Assembly: GCA_950022295.1 (NCBI GenBank) | Contig: OX465598.1 | Coordinates: 61,178,001 to 61,242,000, forward strand | Direction of reading: 5' to 3' | From: Bromus sterilis | Lineage: Eukaryota; Streptophyta; Magnoliopsida; Poales; Poaceae | Length of the DNA stretch: 64,000 nucleotides | Shown here: positions 33,003-44,646 of the stretch, piece after piece | How the letters are laid out: each line of letters opens with the position of its first letter | Numbering within the stretch: position 1 is the stretch's first letter | Notes under the pieces: model-generated | Seen by the model: only the letters and a program-made list of their open reading frames with translations | What the model was told of the DNA's origin: nothing | Databases searched by the model: none | Position numbers and translations under genes: made by a program

Positions 33003-35513
33003 TTAGACCAAGTAGACGGCCTCGTCGGGGTGGTCGCTACCGATGAGCACCAGCCCCTCGACGAGCACGGGAAACATGCACCTCGCCGGCTGGCACCCCG
33101 TGGCCACCACGCCGTCGGGCGCGTCGACGAGGTCGAAGGCGTGGTGCCGCTTCAGCACGCCGATCACGCTCGCCGTCTCCCCCTCCCTGACGAACCTGTC
33201 CAAGTTTCGGTTGCGGTTTTGGTGAACATGTCTCGCCGTATATCTTCAGTATGAAGGATCTTACTTACCCTTCTTCGATGCGGACGGCGCCGTCGCAGGA
33301 CACGCCGGAGCTGGCCGCCCAGCTCTGGAGGCTCCGCGACGCGCCTTTGCCCTTGCCGTCGAAGCTCGCCGTCTTGCGCTTGATCATCCAGGTGATCTTG
33401 GCGCCTTCGCCGGCGCGCACGTAGAACCTCCTCCCGGAGTTCCTGTCGGAGATGTAGAAGTTCGTCGACCGCGCCTGCAACAGCAGCCCGGAAGGGGTTT
33501 TAGACCATTGATGCCGCCTACTACACTTCACGCAACGGATTTAAGATCGAGGCACAGACTGACTGACCTCGGAGTGCCTGAGCTGCCACCGGGAGCAGCA
33601 GCAGGCCCACCACCACCGGCGGCGCCCGTACATCCGAACGGAGGTGAAGACGCACCGGGCGGCGTCGTGGAAGCAGGCTCCCACGGGGACCCGGCCGCAG
33701 GTCACTTGCTGCAACGCAACGACATGGTCACATTGTTACACCAGGACATGTCACACAAATAACTTGAGTATTCAGTTACCAGACCTTGTAATTTAAAATT
33801 AATACTCCTTCTGATTCCAATTAAGTGTTGTGAGTTGTGCTAATGAATTGCACATGCTTACTTATTTTGCCGCGACACTTAAAATGGACCGAAGGGTGTG
33901 ACATATATACTACTAATAACCACATTAGCTAAATGATAGGTGAGTGATTTTTTTCTGCCTCAATAGATTTAGCCGCGGAGGAGGAATGTTTCGGGTTTAT
34001 TGGAGAAAGAGCCCCGGTGTTTATCTTAGGGGTGTGGTTCGCGCGGAGAGCACCCCGATGTCTACCTTAGAGGTGGGAGTGCAAGGTTGTATAGGGAATT
34101 GAAGATCACCGGACTTACATGGATGGCGCGGAGGGGGAGGGGGGGGGGGGGGGGGGGGCTAGCACGACACTGAGCGATGGTTGAGGGGAGAGCGGGGTGT
34201 CGAGGCAGGCAGCCATGTCGATGGCACGCTGAATGGTTCGGCGATCTATTTTTCAGGAAGTCGGTTGGTGGTAGAAGATGAAATCTGGACCGTCGATTGG
34301 TCCAAATTTTTTGAGTTTGACATATAGCTGGTTCCAATGACAACATATGCATAACACTAGTCTAAGTTACTCAGCACTATGAACAGCCTAGGCTTTATTG
34401 TTTCCTACTCCCTACTCCGTATATAATTATTAATTTCATAATTAGCCATGCGGTGTGCCTTGATGAAGCAAAAGTGGTCTGGTAGCTTGTCTTCCACAGG
34501 GCAGGGAAGCAGAGTCATTGACCATCACATGTTGCTTAAACCCGTTTTGACAGTCTCTGACGCTTACCATATGCAAGCAAAGCAACTCCAACCTCAATAG
34601 TTTGGACTGCCGGGTTAGATTGGCATATGCGTGGCTTGCTATCGAGCTAAGCTTCAACAGACGCTTCTGCAATCTGAACCGTGACACCCTCAAGCTATAT
34701 TCGATCACCATGTTAAGCAATTGAATTAAATTTGCATGCAAATTGCTGGCAAAAAAACGGAAGAAACTGTATCTGATCAACGTAAGAGATAATGAGTCTG
34801 ATGAGACGACGCGGCTCACTCACCCCGGTGATCTTGACAATCTCGCCGATGGGCATGTCCCCCTGGTCGAACACCGTGTCGGGGGACAGCTGGAAGAACC
34901 GCTCCGCCTCCGCCGCGCACCGCGCCACGTTCCAGGAGAGCACGGCCGCGGCTGCTGCCACGGCGCCGCCCGCCGCCGCGAGGGGCTCCCACCGGCGCCA
35001 CGCCACGAGGAAGTACACCCCGGCGCCGACCCCTGCCACGGAGGCCACGGCCACGAGCACGTAGCACGCGAGCGGGACGCCGAGCCTCGTGCTCCCGCGC
35101 GCCACGACGGGCGCCGCCTCCGCCATGGCCGCGGCGCGCCTCCTGCCCGCCTTTCGCAACGACCCTCCCCTCGACGGAGACGGCGACGGCGCGGCGGGAG
35201 GCGACGGGCCCACGAGGAGCCCCGAGTGCGAGAGCTGCGACAGCGGCCCGGACACTGCCGGCGACTGGGGAGGCCTGGGCGGCAGCGGCTGCGGCAGCTG
35301 GCCCGAGCTGCGGCGCGACGAGGAGGCCGGGGACGGTGCCTGCGACTGCCACGCCGAGGATTGGACGTCGAACATCCGGCCCAGCTCGCCGGACCGGGAC
35401 AGGTCCCCGCCGGTGTACGGCGGCGTGGCAACCGACCCCGACGAGAGCTGCCGCTCCCGCCTCCTGTCCGGCGCCCGGCCGGACACGTACATGCCGCTCC
35501 CTATCTGGTGCAT
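33003..35513 (-). CDS. Two-pass membrane protein, At1g16860 family, four exons
   Basis: Exons on the minus strand: 35513-34824, 33708-33568, 33474-33269 and 33195-33003, all GT-AG, in phases 0, 0 and 2, encoding 409 residues. The N terminus MHQIGSGMYVSGR followed by PYTGGDLSRSGELGRMFDV (residues 32-50) is the signature of a plant family typified by Arabidopsis At1g16860, sometimes labelled ubiquitin-protease-related without clear evidence. A Ser/Pro-rich region (55-140) precedes two hydrophobic segments (about 145-171 and 177-195). The C-terminal part has VTCGRVPVGACFHDAARCVFTS, TNFYISDRNSGRRFYVRAGEGAKITW and ETASVIGVLKRH, matching the order of the family. The Arabidopsis protein I recall is longer, about 475 residues. 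No ubiquitin-protease catalytic residues are evident, so the biochemical role is unknown. Confidence 0.88.
33709..34823 (-). other. Intron 1 of the At1g16860-like gene
   Basis: Donor GTGAGTGAG, acceptor GCGTTGCAG. It contains a diverged Stowaway-like remnant at about 33805-33900 (CTCCTTCTGATTCCAATTAAGTG and its loose inverse ACACTTAAAATGGACCGAAGG) and a run of 20 G residues at 34139-34158 on the plus strand. Confidence 0.75.
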
Positions 35514-36255
35514 CGATCGATCCCCGACGTACCTCTGCCTCCTGCAAAAGCTAGGGGTCGATCGAGCTAGCTAGCTCGAGTAGTGGAAGCAGCACGAGCA
35601 AGAAGAAGATGACGATGAGGACGACGGCGACGGCGACGGCGTGATGTGAGGGCAAAGAAGGCTGCCGCTGCCGCTGGCAAAGTTTGGATGTCGTGATCGA
35701 CCGGCCTGTCGACCGACTGTGGAGAAGAAGAGAACGGGGCAAAGGATCGATGCACCGGGGGTGCGCTGCACTTGCACCGGGAGCTAAGCAAGTTTTTATT
35801 CGATCAGCTGCGGCTGCGTGTCTCGTTGCGTGGTCGCGAAATAATTCGAGGTCGGCGTGACACCATCATCGAATGGTGAGGAGCAAAACCGTTAGTTTAG
35901 CTTGGTTGGACCTAGTGGGGTTTCCGCTTTGCGTCCGGCCATCAATCAGCTGGGTCGCCGATAATGGAGCGTGAGCGAGCGATACGGACGGAAGGTGGCG
36001 GTGATGCTGAGGAACCCACGCGCTCTTTTGGCCGGCAACGCCAGCGTACGTGGCGGCACAGGGATAGGAGGCGACAAATGTCGGTATTCGGCAAACGATT
36101 TGTCTAAGTTACGAATGTTTGCTATTTTCTGGAAATTTCTTTTCTCGGCCGGAGTGTCGAATCAGAATTGGCTGTCTATATAAATCTGCTTGTTCAAATC
36201 TTTAAAATGTTCACTGTGTTATAAGAGTTACTTGAATAGCACAGAAAAAATAATA
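35514..36255 (-). promoter_or_regulatory. Presumed 5' UTR and promoter region of the At1g16860-like gene
   Basis: GC-rich next to the start codon, with CGATCGATC and GCTAGCTAGCTCGAG words. No TATA box was firmly identified. Short frames in it on both strands have no domain. Confidence 0.35.
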
Positions 36256-36512
36256 CTCCCTCTGTTGCTAGATATTAAGTGTATTTTTTTTGAAAAAAAA
36301 TCCAAAATATATGATGTATTGCCTTACAACACTCGTCTGGGTAATTTTTTTAGAGATTTGATTATGTTTTCTTATTTCTTGCAACCCTTCTAATTTCTTA
36401 CGTCAATTTGTTAGGGGTAATCCCGTCCAAACATGGTGTAATTTTTTCTCTACATGTGTTTTTTAATTTTCGTGCCAAAAAATATACACCTTATATCTAG
36501 AAACGGAGAAAG
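36256..36512. mobile_element. Stowaway-like MITE
   Basis: Ends CTCCCTCTGTTGCTAGATAT and, inverted, ATATCTAGAAACGGAGAAAG, flanked by TA at 36254-36255 and 36513-36514; 257 bases. Confidence 0.8.
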
Positions 36513-36514
36513 TA

Positions 36515-37262
36515 GTTATCGTTTTTTTGAAAAATAATTTGCTTTACGGTAAAGATAACCGGTGAACTTCAGCTGGGGAGAGCCTTCCAGCTAACGCTCT
36601 CGCGACCATTACATCGAGGCTAAAAGGATGACATTTTTAGAGCAATTTTCGTTTTCTTTCTATCACTTTTTATTTGTAATCATGGTAATTTTGTAAAAAT
36701 AACATGGTGGTTTTAGTTTAAAATACATGAAAATATGGACATTCATTCAATAAACGTCCTCAAGGAACTGGAGAGAGGAAATAATAGACAATATGGACGT
36801 TAAAATACAAAAAGTGAATGGCAATCTGAGGGATTATTATCCCATGTAGCATCGGAATAATACTGAAGCTATAATGAACTGGAGAGAGGAAATAATAGAG
36901 AATGAGAGATCGTGCTACAAAGGTATCCGAGGACACGAAGTAGGTGACCCTTTGTATGATATCCCACCTTAACTTGTGCGGTCAAGGACGTTCGAACGAT
37001 CATCATTGTGACCACTCTCCGTTCATCGGAATGTATCAATCGGTTGAGACAAACCCAGACAAGGAATTGTTCGAGATGATCAATGAAAGAACCGAAGGTA
37101 GAGGTGGAGCCGGCTACGAGGACAAACAAGTGGATAACTCGCAAGGAATCGAGCATGTACAACCAGTAGCCGAGCTCGTACACGGGGAAACGGAGTATGA
37201 CGCCGATGAGGAGAATGATTGGCTGGCCGATCTGAAGAAGATGGGGAGTGAAGAAAGTTTTA
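36515..37262. other. Unclassified DNA
   Basis: A 21-base word AACTGGAGAGAGGAAATAATA occurs at about 36768 and 36874. The frame 36944-37297 (+) has an acidic stretch but no recognisable domain and is probably part of a decayed transposon. Confidence 0.35.
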
Positions 37263-37539
37263 GGCTTATTTCAGTTTGGAGGAATTTCATAGAATAGGAT
37301 TCCTGTTGGAAAATTTTCTTCACAACCCTTTGGTTTGTAGGAATGGAATCCTCTTCCTATCCTTCATATTTCAAATAATAAAAACTTAAGCCTAGACTCA
37401 ATGGAAAAAACTTCTATGATGTGAACCAAAGGACATATCTTTTTCTATTGATATGCATAAGATTTGAGATACATAACATCTCATTTTCTACGAGTTTCCT
37501 ATTCCTATGATATTTCTACCCTATGAACCAAAAGAAGCC
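37263..37539. mobile_element. MITE (Tourist-type, TTTGGTT termini), copy 2
   Basis: Same family and orientation as 32335-32615, sharing CCTTTGGTTTGTAGGAAT, GATGTGAACCAAAGGA and a right end CCTATGAACCAAAAGAAGCC. Confidence 0.75.
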
Positions 37540-38203
37540 TGAACACGCGGAAGGACGAATTGTTGTGCGATTCATCCTTGGCCAGTAGCATCAATCTGAT
37601 CCATATCACAGAGCAAAAGGAAGCAACTTCCATGAGCACACGCATTTCCAGCACTATCCCAACCAACTCTTTCGAGATCTTGGGATAAAATCGCTCAACC
37701 ATCAATGATACATTATTCAAAAGTCTATGGCCAAGTATTAAGACACCTCAAACAACTAGTCAATCGATTGCTAAGTGAAGTGCAAATCAATGAGCAAGGA
37801 AGTTATTTTTTGTATTGTTCAATTGGACGTATATGTAAATTATTGATCGGATGATCTTTGTTTTGATCAATTAGCTGAATATGCAAATTTTTTGTTGGAT
37901 GCTTTTTGAGTTGATTATTTGGTTGGATATGCATTGTTAAGCTGATGATCTTAGTGTTGTTAATTTGTCCGGACACGCTTGTTGACAATGTATTTTTAGC
38001 TAGAACTCTCGTGCTTGCATCTTGTATTTGAAGGTGAGGAAAAAGAGCTTCGTCCTCATGCATTATGGGTTAAAGTTGAATGACCAACCCAAACGATAAC
38101 TATCCATTGCCAATACCTTCAAGGTTGTCATAGAAAATGAGAAGAAAGTGGGTGATCCAAACCGACCAAACAAGAGAGTCATCCAAGAAAGTTAGACAGG
38201 GGT
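37540..38203. other. Unclassified DNA with internal short repeats
   Basis: About 37820-37940 contains three loose repeats of a TTGATC..GGATGCTTTT.. type word on the minus strand. No gene is supported. Confidence 0.35.
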
Positions 38204-38204
38204 T

Positions 38205-38238
38205 AAAAGAAGAAGAAGAAGAAGAAGAAGAAGAAGAA
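38205..38238. repeat. (AAG)n / (CTT)n microsatellite
   Basis: About ten GAA triplets in a row, just upstream of the Harbinger ORF1 remnant. Confidence 0.9.
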
Positions 38239-38253
38239 TAAGTGAAAAGGGGC

Positions 38254-38560
38254 GATGATCAAGATGTCAGAAAGGTTTGAGAACATCTTTGCGAGAAAGG
38301 AGGAGGCATGCGCCAAGCGCAATGAGGTGGATACGGAAAAAATGGCGGAGAGATTTACCATCTTCACGGGGGACAACCAAGAAAAATACCAATATCGAAG
38401 AGAGGAAGGTTGAGATTGCAATCGCTTCAAAGGATACCAAAATGCTCACCTTACAAAGGGAAGATTTAGATCCCAATACATCGATGATCTTGTCTCCTGC
38501 TTTCTTGCAAACCATTCATGACGACTATTCCGGCGGTGTTGGAAGCGGACGCGGCCAATG
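38254..38560 (+). pseudogene. PIF/Harbinger ORF1-like (NAM-associated) remnant with frameshift
   Basis: From 38254 the frame reads a segment containing RFENIFARKEEACAKRNE and EKMAERFTIF; it meets a stop near 38410. A second frame, one register away, continues with IEERKVEIAIASKDTKML and LDPNTSMI to about 38560. These phrases match the C-terminal coiled region of NAM-associated/Myb-like proteins that accompany PIF/Harbinger transposases in grasses. The frameshift near 38385 and the absence of the DNA-binding part and of a transposase make it a relic. It could also be a degraded host relative of the same family. Confidence 0.65.
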
Positions 38561-38679
38561 CGAAGGGTCCGACATCAAAGTGAGCACGGAGGGCACGGAC
38601 AACCGGTTGAAGAGGGTAGCATTCTTTTTACCAAGAATAACCAGATTGAAACTTTTACGATCGGACATGTAAAAACAAT

Positions 38680-41600
38680 AAATATATCAGAATATCCATA
38701 TTGAAACTTTTGTGATTGGAATTTGGACATGTAAAAGCAATAAACACACGTCTCTTTCAGGTTGTGATCGAACGCACTATAATTCATTTACATTGCTATG
38801 TATTTTAAATTCAATTATTTTTTATTATAATCGATCTTAAACAAATATTTAAAAGATGCGGTCGAATGACGGACTCCCTTATCTTTGTTCATGAACTGAT
38901 TCTTAAATCTTACATATCCGTTTCGAGAGTAAGTGTTCCATGTGCGCTTAGGTTTTGTGCTCAGTCATCTTGCTCGAAAACTGCTTGTGTCAATTGCACC
39001 AGTCTCATCGCAAAAATAAATAAATGCAGCTGTCCTTTTTTAGAACAACTGCACCAGTCCTAGTGTCACTCTTGGCGGTCAGATTCTGAGTTTTCAGAGT
39101 CAGCCTCCATGAACAAGTTAAAGCGACCCCACAGGTCACACCTATGATACGGGGCAAAAGCAACGAATCTAGAACAAAGCCGTTACGACGATGGGTCAGC
39201 GTCTCTCGGAGGCCCACGTTTCCGCTGCACGGGCCGACAGCCCATCCCCATCGCCACCCACACGAGACAAAGAGACCCTCGTCTATTTGTTTTTCGTTTT
39301 GTTTCACAAAAAGAATATTGTTTTAGTTTTCAAAATATATCCAGACCGTCTGCTCCGCCTCCTATGTATCCATCTCAGGGGTCCACGTGTCCCGCCTCCA
39401 TCCAGCCCCAGCCGGCGTCGCTCGCACGTCGGCTTACCAGACCGCGGCACCTGGGGAACGGAAGGAAACGCGACGCCGACGCGCCAAGCCGTTACACGTG
39501 CGGTCGCTTTGCGGCAAATGCTGCGATTATCTCATGCTCCACTTGATGCAGAATATGTATGTACTCTCGATCGACTGATTTATTTGTTTATGCCTAAGTA
39601 AATATCGCTGTCACGTGGGAAATCAAGGAGGCCACCGCACCGGCCGGATATATATGAAATTGTCAAGGTGATGATCTTGACGCGACTGCAACGCAACGCA
39701 ACGTACGGCTGTGAGTGATATCTTTTCTCTCGTGTTCGGAGCATGGATTGATTGAGCTGCAATGCAAACATCACAAGACTCGTTGTTTTCATTACACATG
39801 TATGCTCGTTTGTCGACTGATGCATGACTGTTTAGGCTCTGGAAATGGATGGATGCATTTTAATTGCTTGGAAGATGGACAGAAGTTTAAAGGAGAGGGC
39901 GCAAGCATTTCGTTGCTACTAGAAGGAGATTATGTTAATCGGTTGCCAAAGCTTATCCATAGTACCGGATGCAGATGCTTAATCAGGAACGTTCGAGTGC
40001 TTGCGGAGAGAAGTATATATACTACAGAACATAAATATGTACGTGTTGGCCCAAAATTAATAAAAAGAATTCATTGGAGCCCTCTTGCTCTTTTTATTTT
40101 ATATAAATAAACCCGCTCTCTTCCTTTGTACAATCTGCAATGTGTTTTTCTTCTATATTTTTTCAGTCCGTGTTTTTCTTCTATTTGAGGAACCATTTCT
40201 GCTCTTACGAAAGTGTATTTAGTGTTGTCTTCCATAAAAAATAAATGTAATTGCCATCCTTCCTCTTTGAACAACACCTATAACAACAACACAAAGCTGC
40301 TACTCAAGTCAATGAAATTCCGTAATTAATTTGTGAGACGCAATGGGGGAGGAAATTTTAAATCATTAATTTTTTGTTCCGGCTTTGTAAGTAATTAATT
40401 ACCCTACACGGCTATAATATTTTTATTTAAATAGAAACACATTCCGCTTGTTGCAGCAAGATTTCGTAGAAACAAAATTAAGTCACACGAAAACTATAAA
40501 CAATATCATGTGAAATATAATGTGATATACATATTCTAAAAGGTCATAGATGTAATTATCTAGCAATATACACAATATGGTTAAAATGTAATTGTTTGAA
40601 ATCATTCCTGCCTCATTGGGGGCGAGAGTATTTGTGTACTTTTATGCAGGTTCAGATCCAGCGAGTAATATTTTTTCAGACGATGCGTTGCTGCTAGACA
40701 CCTCCTTGAAGGCATCGAAGTCCTACTGGATTTCGATAAACTTGGTATCTTTGCCGAGGGAAATTGTCACTACCTACATCACCATCTTTCACTTGGGGTT
40801 CCCACCGAGTGTGCGTGATCCACACCATCAGGGCACACAAAGAACTTAACACAATTTTGATCCACTCTAGGCTAGAGGTGATATTAATCATACAAATTGT
40901 GAATCTCCACGTTCAAAACATCTTAATATTTTCCGAAAAAATACTAATTGGTATTGTTTCCGCCAAGTCAAGTTCTTCAAGTGAACCTAGAACTATCGAA
41001 TCGAAATCACTCGGTACCATCGAGGCCTTTAGTGTGGCCATTGATCTCTATGGTGCATTAGTCTTGATATTGCCAACTGCCCTCACCAAGACTACAAAAG
41101 ACATGGTGACATGCAATGAATGTGTTAGTTTGCATTTACCATATAGTATGAGATGATTTTTTGCAGACATCATTGGACTAACGGGAAACATTTAGGAGTA
41201 GAAGGTGGTATATCTTAGGGGTTGAGTAAGAGGGTGCAATCGATGATCTTGGCGAGCACCTTCCCAAACTCGTTGAGCTTCTTTAGAGGTGTCGTAATCC
41301 TCTTAAATTATGAAAAACAATATATTCAATCAAATCACATTATCAAGTCCAAAATTCCTTTTCTTTTATAGGGTATAGTCACAAAAATTCTCACTAATCA
41401 CAAATAGATTTCATGAATACTTGAATATATAATTCGGGCAAATCCCAAGTAATCAATCCCCAGCTTAGCTAAAATTCTCATCTAAGTAACTTAGTTGCTC
41501 GTTTTTCTGTCCATAGCTTGTAAATCGCTTAACCAATTGAAGTAAATAAATACATCTCGGATATCTACATACAACTTCCTCATACCTTTGTTAGTTATAG

Positions 41601-41681
41601 GGTAGAAAATGGCTCTAACTTGGTGCAAAACAAAATAACATATTACTATGTAACTTTATTTTAACTAGACAGTAGCACAAA
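38680..41681. other. Unclassified intergenic DNA
   Basis: A GC-rich island at 39160-39520 resembles promoter or first-exon composition, but no frame with a domain or splice pattern follows. Frames 39715-40110 and 40764-41156 have no recognisable homology and poor codon character. No gene is called. Confidence 0.35.
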
Positions 41682-42639
41682 CACTACTGGAATTCACCGG
41701 TTTGCCATGTGGGAACCTCTTTGCCGTCTGTTTTTCATCGGGGCGGACGGCAAAGTGGTTGCTTGCCGTCTGTCGCCCCTTATACAGACGGCAAAGCGTT
41801 CACTCATGGCAAACTCATGATTCGCCGTCTGTCCACAGTCCTGCGGACGACAAAGGTTCGTTTGCCGTCCGTAGGCTGACGACAAAGCTAAATGTGGGCC
41901 CGCCTAGCATCATCGATGAGAGAGGGTTAACAGCCAGGTGGTATGCCGTCTGCCAGCAGACGACAACGACGCTTTGCCGTCTGCTGGCAGACGGTATACC
42001 GCCTATCACCGTTAACCAGTCACCCTGCCCCACTCCCACTCCCACTCCTCCTCGCAACCGTGCCCTCTCCCCCACGCCGCCGCCGAGCCCTAAACATCGC
42101 CGCCGCCTCTCCGCCCCGCCCCCGCCGGATCCCTCCCCGTCCTCCACCTCCCCGCCCTCTGCCGCCCGCGGGATCCCGCACCCGCCCCCACCCTCCTCCG
42201 CCCCGCCCTCCGCTGCCTGCGGCCGCATCTCGCCGGATCCCGACGCCGCTGCCCCCCTCCGCCACTCGCCGTTGCGCAGCCGCCCACCTCCCGGCCTCCT
42301 CCTCTGGCCCCCTACTCCGGTGAGCCCGCTCCTCCTCTATTTTTTTATTTTTTCTCTGTAATTTTTATAGTTGTAGGATTTTAGTTAGTAATTAGTTAGT
42401 GTTAGGATTTTAGTTAGTAATTAATTAGTGTTAGGATTTAGTTAGTAACTATATATATTAGGTTTTAGGTTCTAGATTTTTAGTACGATTTATTTTTATT
42501 TTTTCTGTTAATTGCAATATGCAGAAAATTTAAATGATAAGATGCATAATTACAATATGCAGAAAATTTAAATGATAATAAAGAGTAAATGTAAATAAAA
42601 GAAGAAGTGTAAAGGAAAAAAAGAAATAATATGTAAAAT

Positions 42640-42885
42640 AAGAAGAAAGAGGAGGAGAGAAGGTGGAGGCCGGAGGAGGAGGCCGGGAGAAGAGAAGGTG
42701 GAGGCCGGAGGAGGAGGCTGGGAGGAGAGAAGGTGGAGGCCGGAGGAGGAGGCCGGGAGGAGAGAAGGTGGAGGTCAGAGGAGGAGAAGAGTAGAAAGTA
42801 GAAGAAGGAGGATGAGAAATGGAGAAGGATGAGTCTGGAGGAGGAGAAGAGTAGAAAGTAGAAGAAGGAGGAGTAGAAATGAATC
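42640..42885. repeat. Purine-rich tandem repeats inside the CACTA element
   Basis: Three to four copies of a ~36-base unit (GAGAAGGTGGAGGCCGGAGG...) at about 42655-42785 are followed by two copies of a ~60-base unit (GAGGAGAAGAGTAGAAAGTA) at about 42778-42880. Confidence 0.75.
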
Positions 42886-43237
42886 TTGACCGAAGAGCAT
42901 CTCTAGCATAACCTGAAACCAAAAAATATCTCTAGCACACCGCAGAATAGCTTATTGGTTTTTAATGTGCAGTTGTTCCCCCTTCACCTCGAGCCGTCGC
43001 AAGTCTGGTGTTCGACGACCTCTCCCTGTGTTCGACGATCTCCCCTGCACTCGAGGGTATGCAAAACACGTCCTATCCTCCTGACCCCCCTTCCTTTGCT
43101 CTGTTCCGGCCTTTGTGCCGATGACCCCCCATCTATTGGTTCAAACGAACGGTAACTATCATTCATATATAGGGTTTCATTTGTTGGTTCGACCTATTTT
43201 TCATTAATATACCAATCCTTTCCTATTAAACTTATAG

Positions 43238-44086
43238 GCAAATGAGGAGCCTATGGACGCCGAATTGAGACAAGTCGCTAATGATTTTGACAATAAGGTC
43301 CGTGTATTTGAGAAATACGACATTAACGGGTATCGCTTTCGTACCGTTGATAAAGAGCAAAAAATGGCCGATCGAAAAAGTACACATTCGGGTGTCTCTA
43401 CTGTCGGCGACGGAGGTATTGAGTATTATGGAAGAGTTGAAGCAATATACGAACTTCTATTCTATGGTGAAAATCCTCCCAACGTCATTGTCTTCAAATG
43501 TCATTGGTTTCTCCCGTCGAGGACTAGACGAACTCATGAACATGTAGGTCTAGTCGAAATTCGACAAGACACCCATTTAAATGTCCCCGATGTCTATATT
43601 ACGGCTCAACAGGCCACCTAGGTTTTCTATCTATCCTACCCCTGCCAAACGGTTGAAAAACTGAAAGGTTGGGATGTCGTTTATGATGTGCCACCACATA
43701 TTAGACCACCTCCCCCCAATGAAGAGGATTATGTACCCCACATTGACCCAGAGACATATGAAGGAGAATTCTTCCAAGAAACACGCGTGATAAAAAAACG
43801 TTTCCGAAACCGCTCTACGCAACCCCAGAACATGGAAGAAGACAATGAGAGTGAACCCGATAACGATGATGAGAGTGAACCCGCTAACGACGATGTTGAA
43901 GAGCCTGAAGAAAAAGAGGTTACTGCTCCAGATGACCTGTCAATGCTTGACCGTTTATATAAAGGCCTTCCAAATGTTGGTGTTGTTGAACCTGATGAGG
44001 CCGTCATTATCGACAACACACGTGATAGTGATGACGATCCTTCAATTGATCGCGGAGAAGATACCGATGATCCCGACTATTGTTAG
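43238..44086 (+). pseudogene. CACTA transposase C-terminal exon (DUF4216-type) with a nonsense codon
   Basis: An acceptor-like CTTATAG at 43231-43237 opens the frame, which reads ...EKYDINGYRFRT..., YYGRVEAIYELLFYG, VFKCHWFLPSRTRR and HVGLVEIRQDT, the DUF4216 region at the C-terminal end of TNP2-type CACTA transposases. At 43619-43621 a TAG interrupts the phrase QAT-stop-VFYLSYPC, after which the same frame continues through KGWDVVYDVPP and a long acidic tail (DNESEPDNDDESEPANDD) to a stop at 44084. The upstream catalytic part is missing, so no active transposase can be made. Confidence 0.8.
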
Positions 44087-44207
44087 TTGTATGCATCTCA
44101 ACTTTAATTATATATATATATATGTATTCTCATTATTGCAGTAATTACTTTTTTATTATTAATTCTTTTTCTCATTGTACTAATTATTTTATTTTAATTC
44201 TTGGCAG

Positions 44208-44646
44208 GTTCGTGACAGATATGGAGGGCGAGACCTCAGGCTCGCGGGGGAGGGGTCATGCGCTCCCACCTCTGGCTCTACGGAGGTCTTTGCTCGAGAG
44301 TATTTCCTCGCCTCCTCCTTCTACTGATGAGGTGCCCAGGGGGAGAGGAGGACGGAAGAAGACCGGGAGAGGCAAAGCAGGTGGTGGTCGCGGGAAAGGG
44401 AGACAGACACCTGCTGCTGCTTCCTCGCCGCCACCTCCGGCTGATTCACCAGAGCACTGCAGGGTGGATCCCTCCTCGGACACTCCGGTCCACCAGCCTG
44501 AGGTGGAGGAGGAGGCTACGTCCACCCGCACGATCTGGAGTCCTTGGCCGGACCAGCCGGAGCAGCACACGCCTGAGCGGGAGGCTGGTGCCGAGCTGGA
44601 CACTACGGATGAGGAGGAGGTGGCTGAGGGTACCACCGTGTACTGA
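44208..44646 (+). pseudogene. CACTA second gene, N-terminal exon cut by LTR element insertion
   Basis: After an acceptor-like TTCTTGGCAG the frame contains MEGETSGSRGRGHALPPLAL at 44221, then a basic Gly/Arg/Lys segment (GRGGRKKTGRGKAGGGRGKG) and a Pro/Glu-rich segment. It could be the start of the TnpA-like DNA-binding protein that accompanies the transposase; no domain is recognisable in what remains. The frame is broken at 44643/44644, where the LTR element begins, and the TGA that ends it at 44644-44646 is the first codon of the LTR. Confidence 0.6.

Larger units (their letters stand above)
41682..44643 (+). mobile_element. Left part of a CACTA (En/Spm) transposon, truncated by a nested insertion
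   Basis: It begins CACTACTGGAATTCACCGG, the diagnostic CACTA terminus. Over the next 310 bases there are about nine copies, in both orientations, of a TTTGCCGTCTG-type word (for example near 41722, 41753, 41766, 41787, 41822, 41860 and 41974), which are subterminal transposase-binding repeats. Coding remnants follow at 43238-44086 and 44208-44643. The interior between 42330 and 43230 lacks the catalytic transposase, so the copy is a deletion derivative. The right end lies beyond the window, past the nested elements. Confidence 0.88.

Noticed and set aside
34743..35570. Long plus-strand frames (up to 275 codons) opposite exon 1 of the membrane-protein gene
   Set aside because: They are antisense shadows of a GC-rich exon; the minus frame matches a known family and has consistent splicing, the plus frames do not.
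36944..37297. Possible host gene exon of 117 codons
   Set aside because: No domain, no partner exons, next to MITEs; composition fits decayed transposon DNA.
39144..39601. GC-rich island as first exon of a third gene
   Set aside because: Several overlapping frames but none with a recognisable domain, transit peptide or downstream exons.
41702..42361. 219-codon frame at the CACTA left end
   Set aside because: Begins within the subterminal repeats and is carried by a CCG-rich stretch; no domain or splice support.
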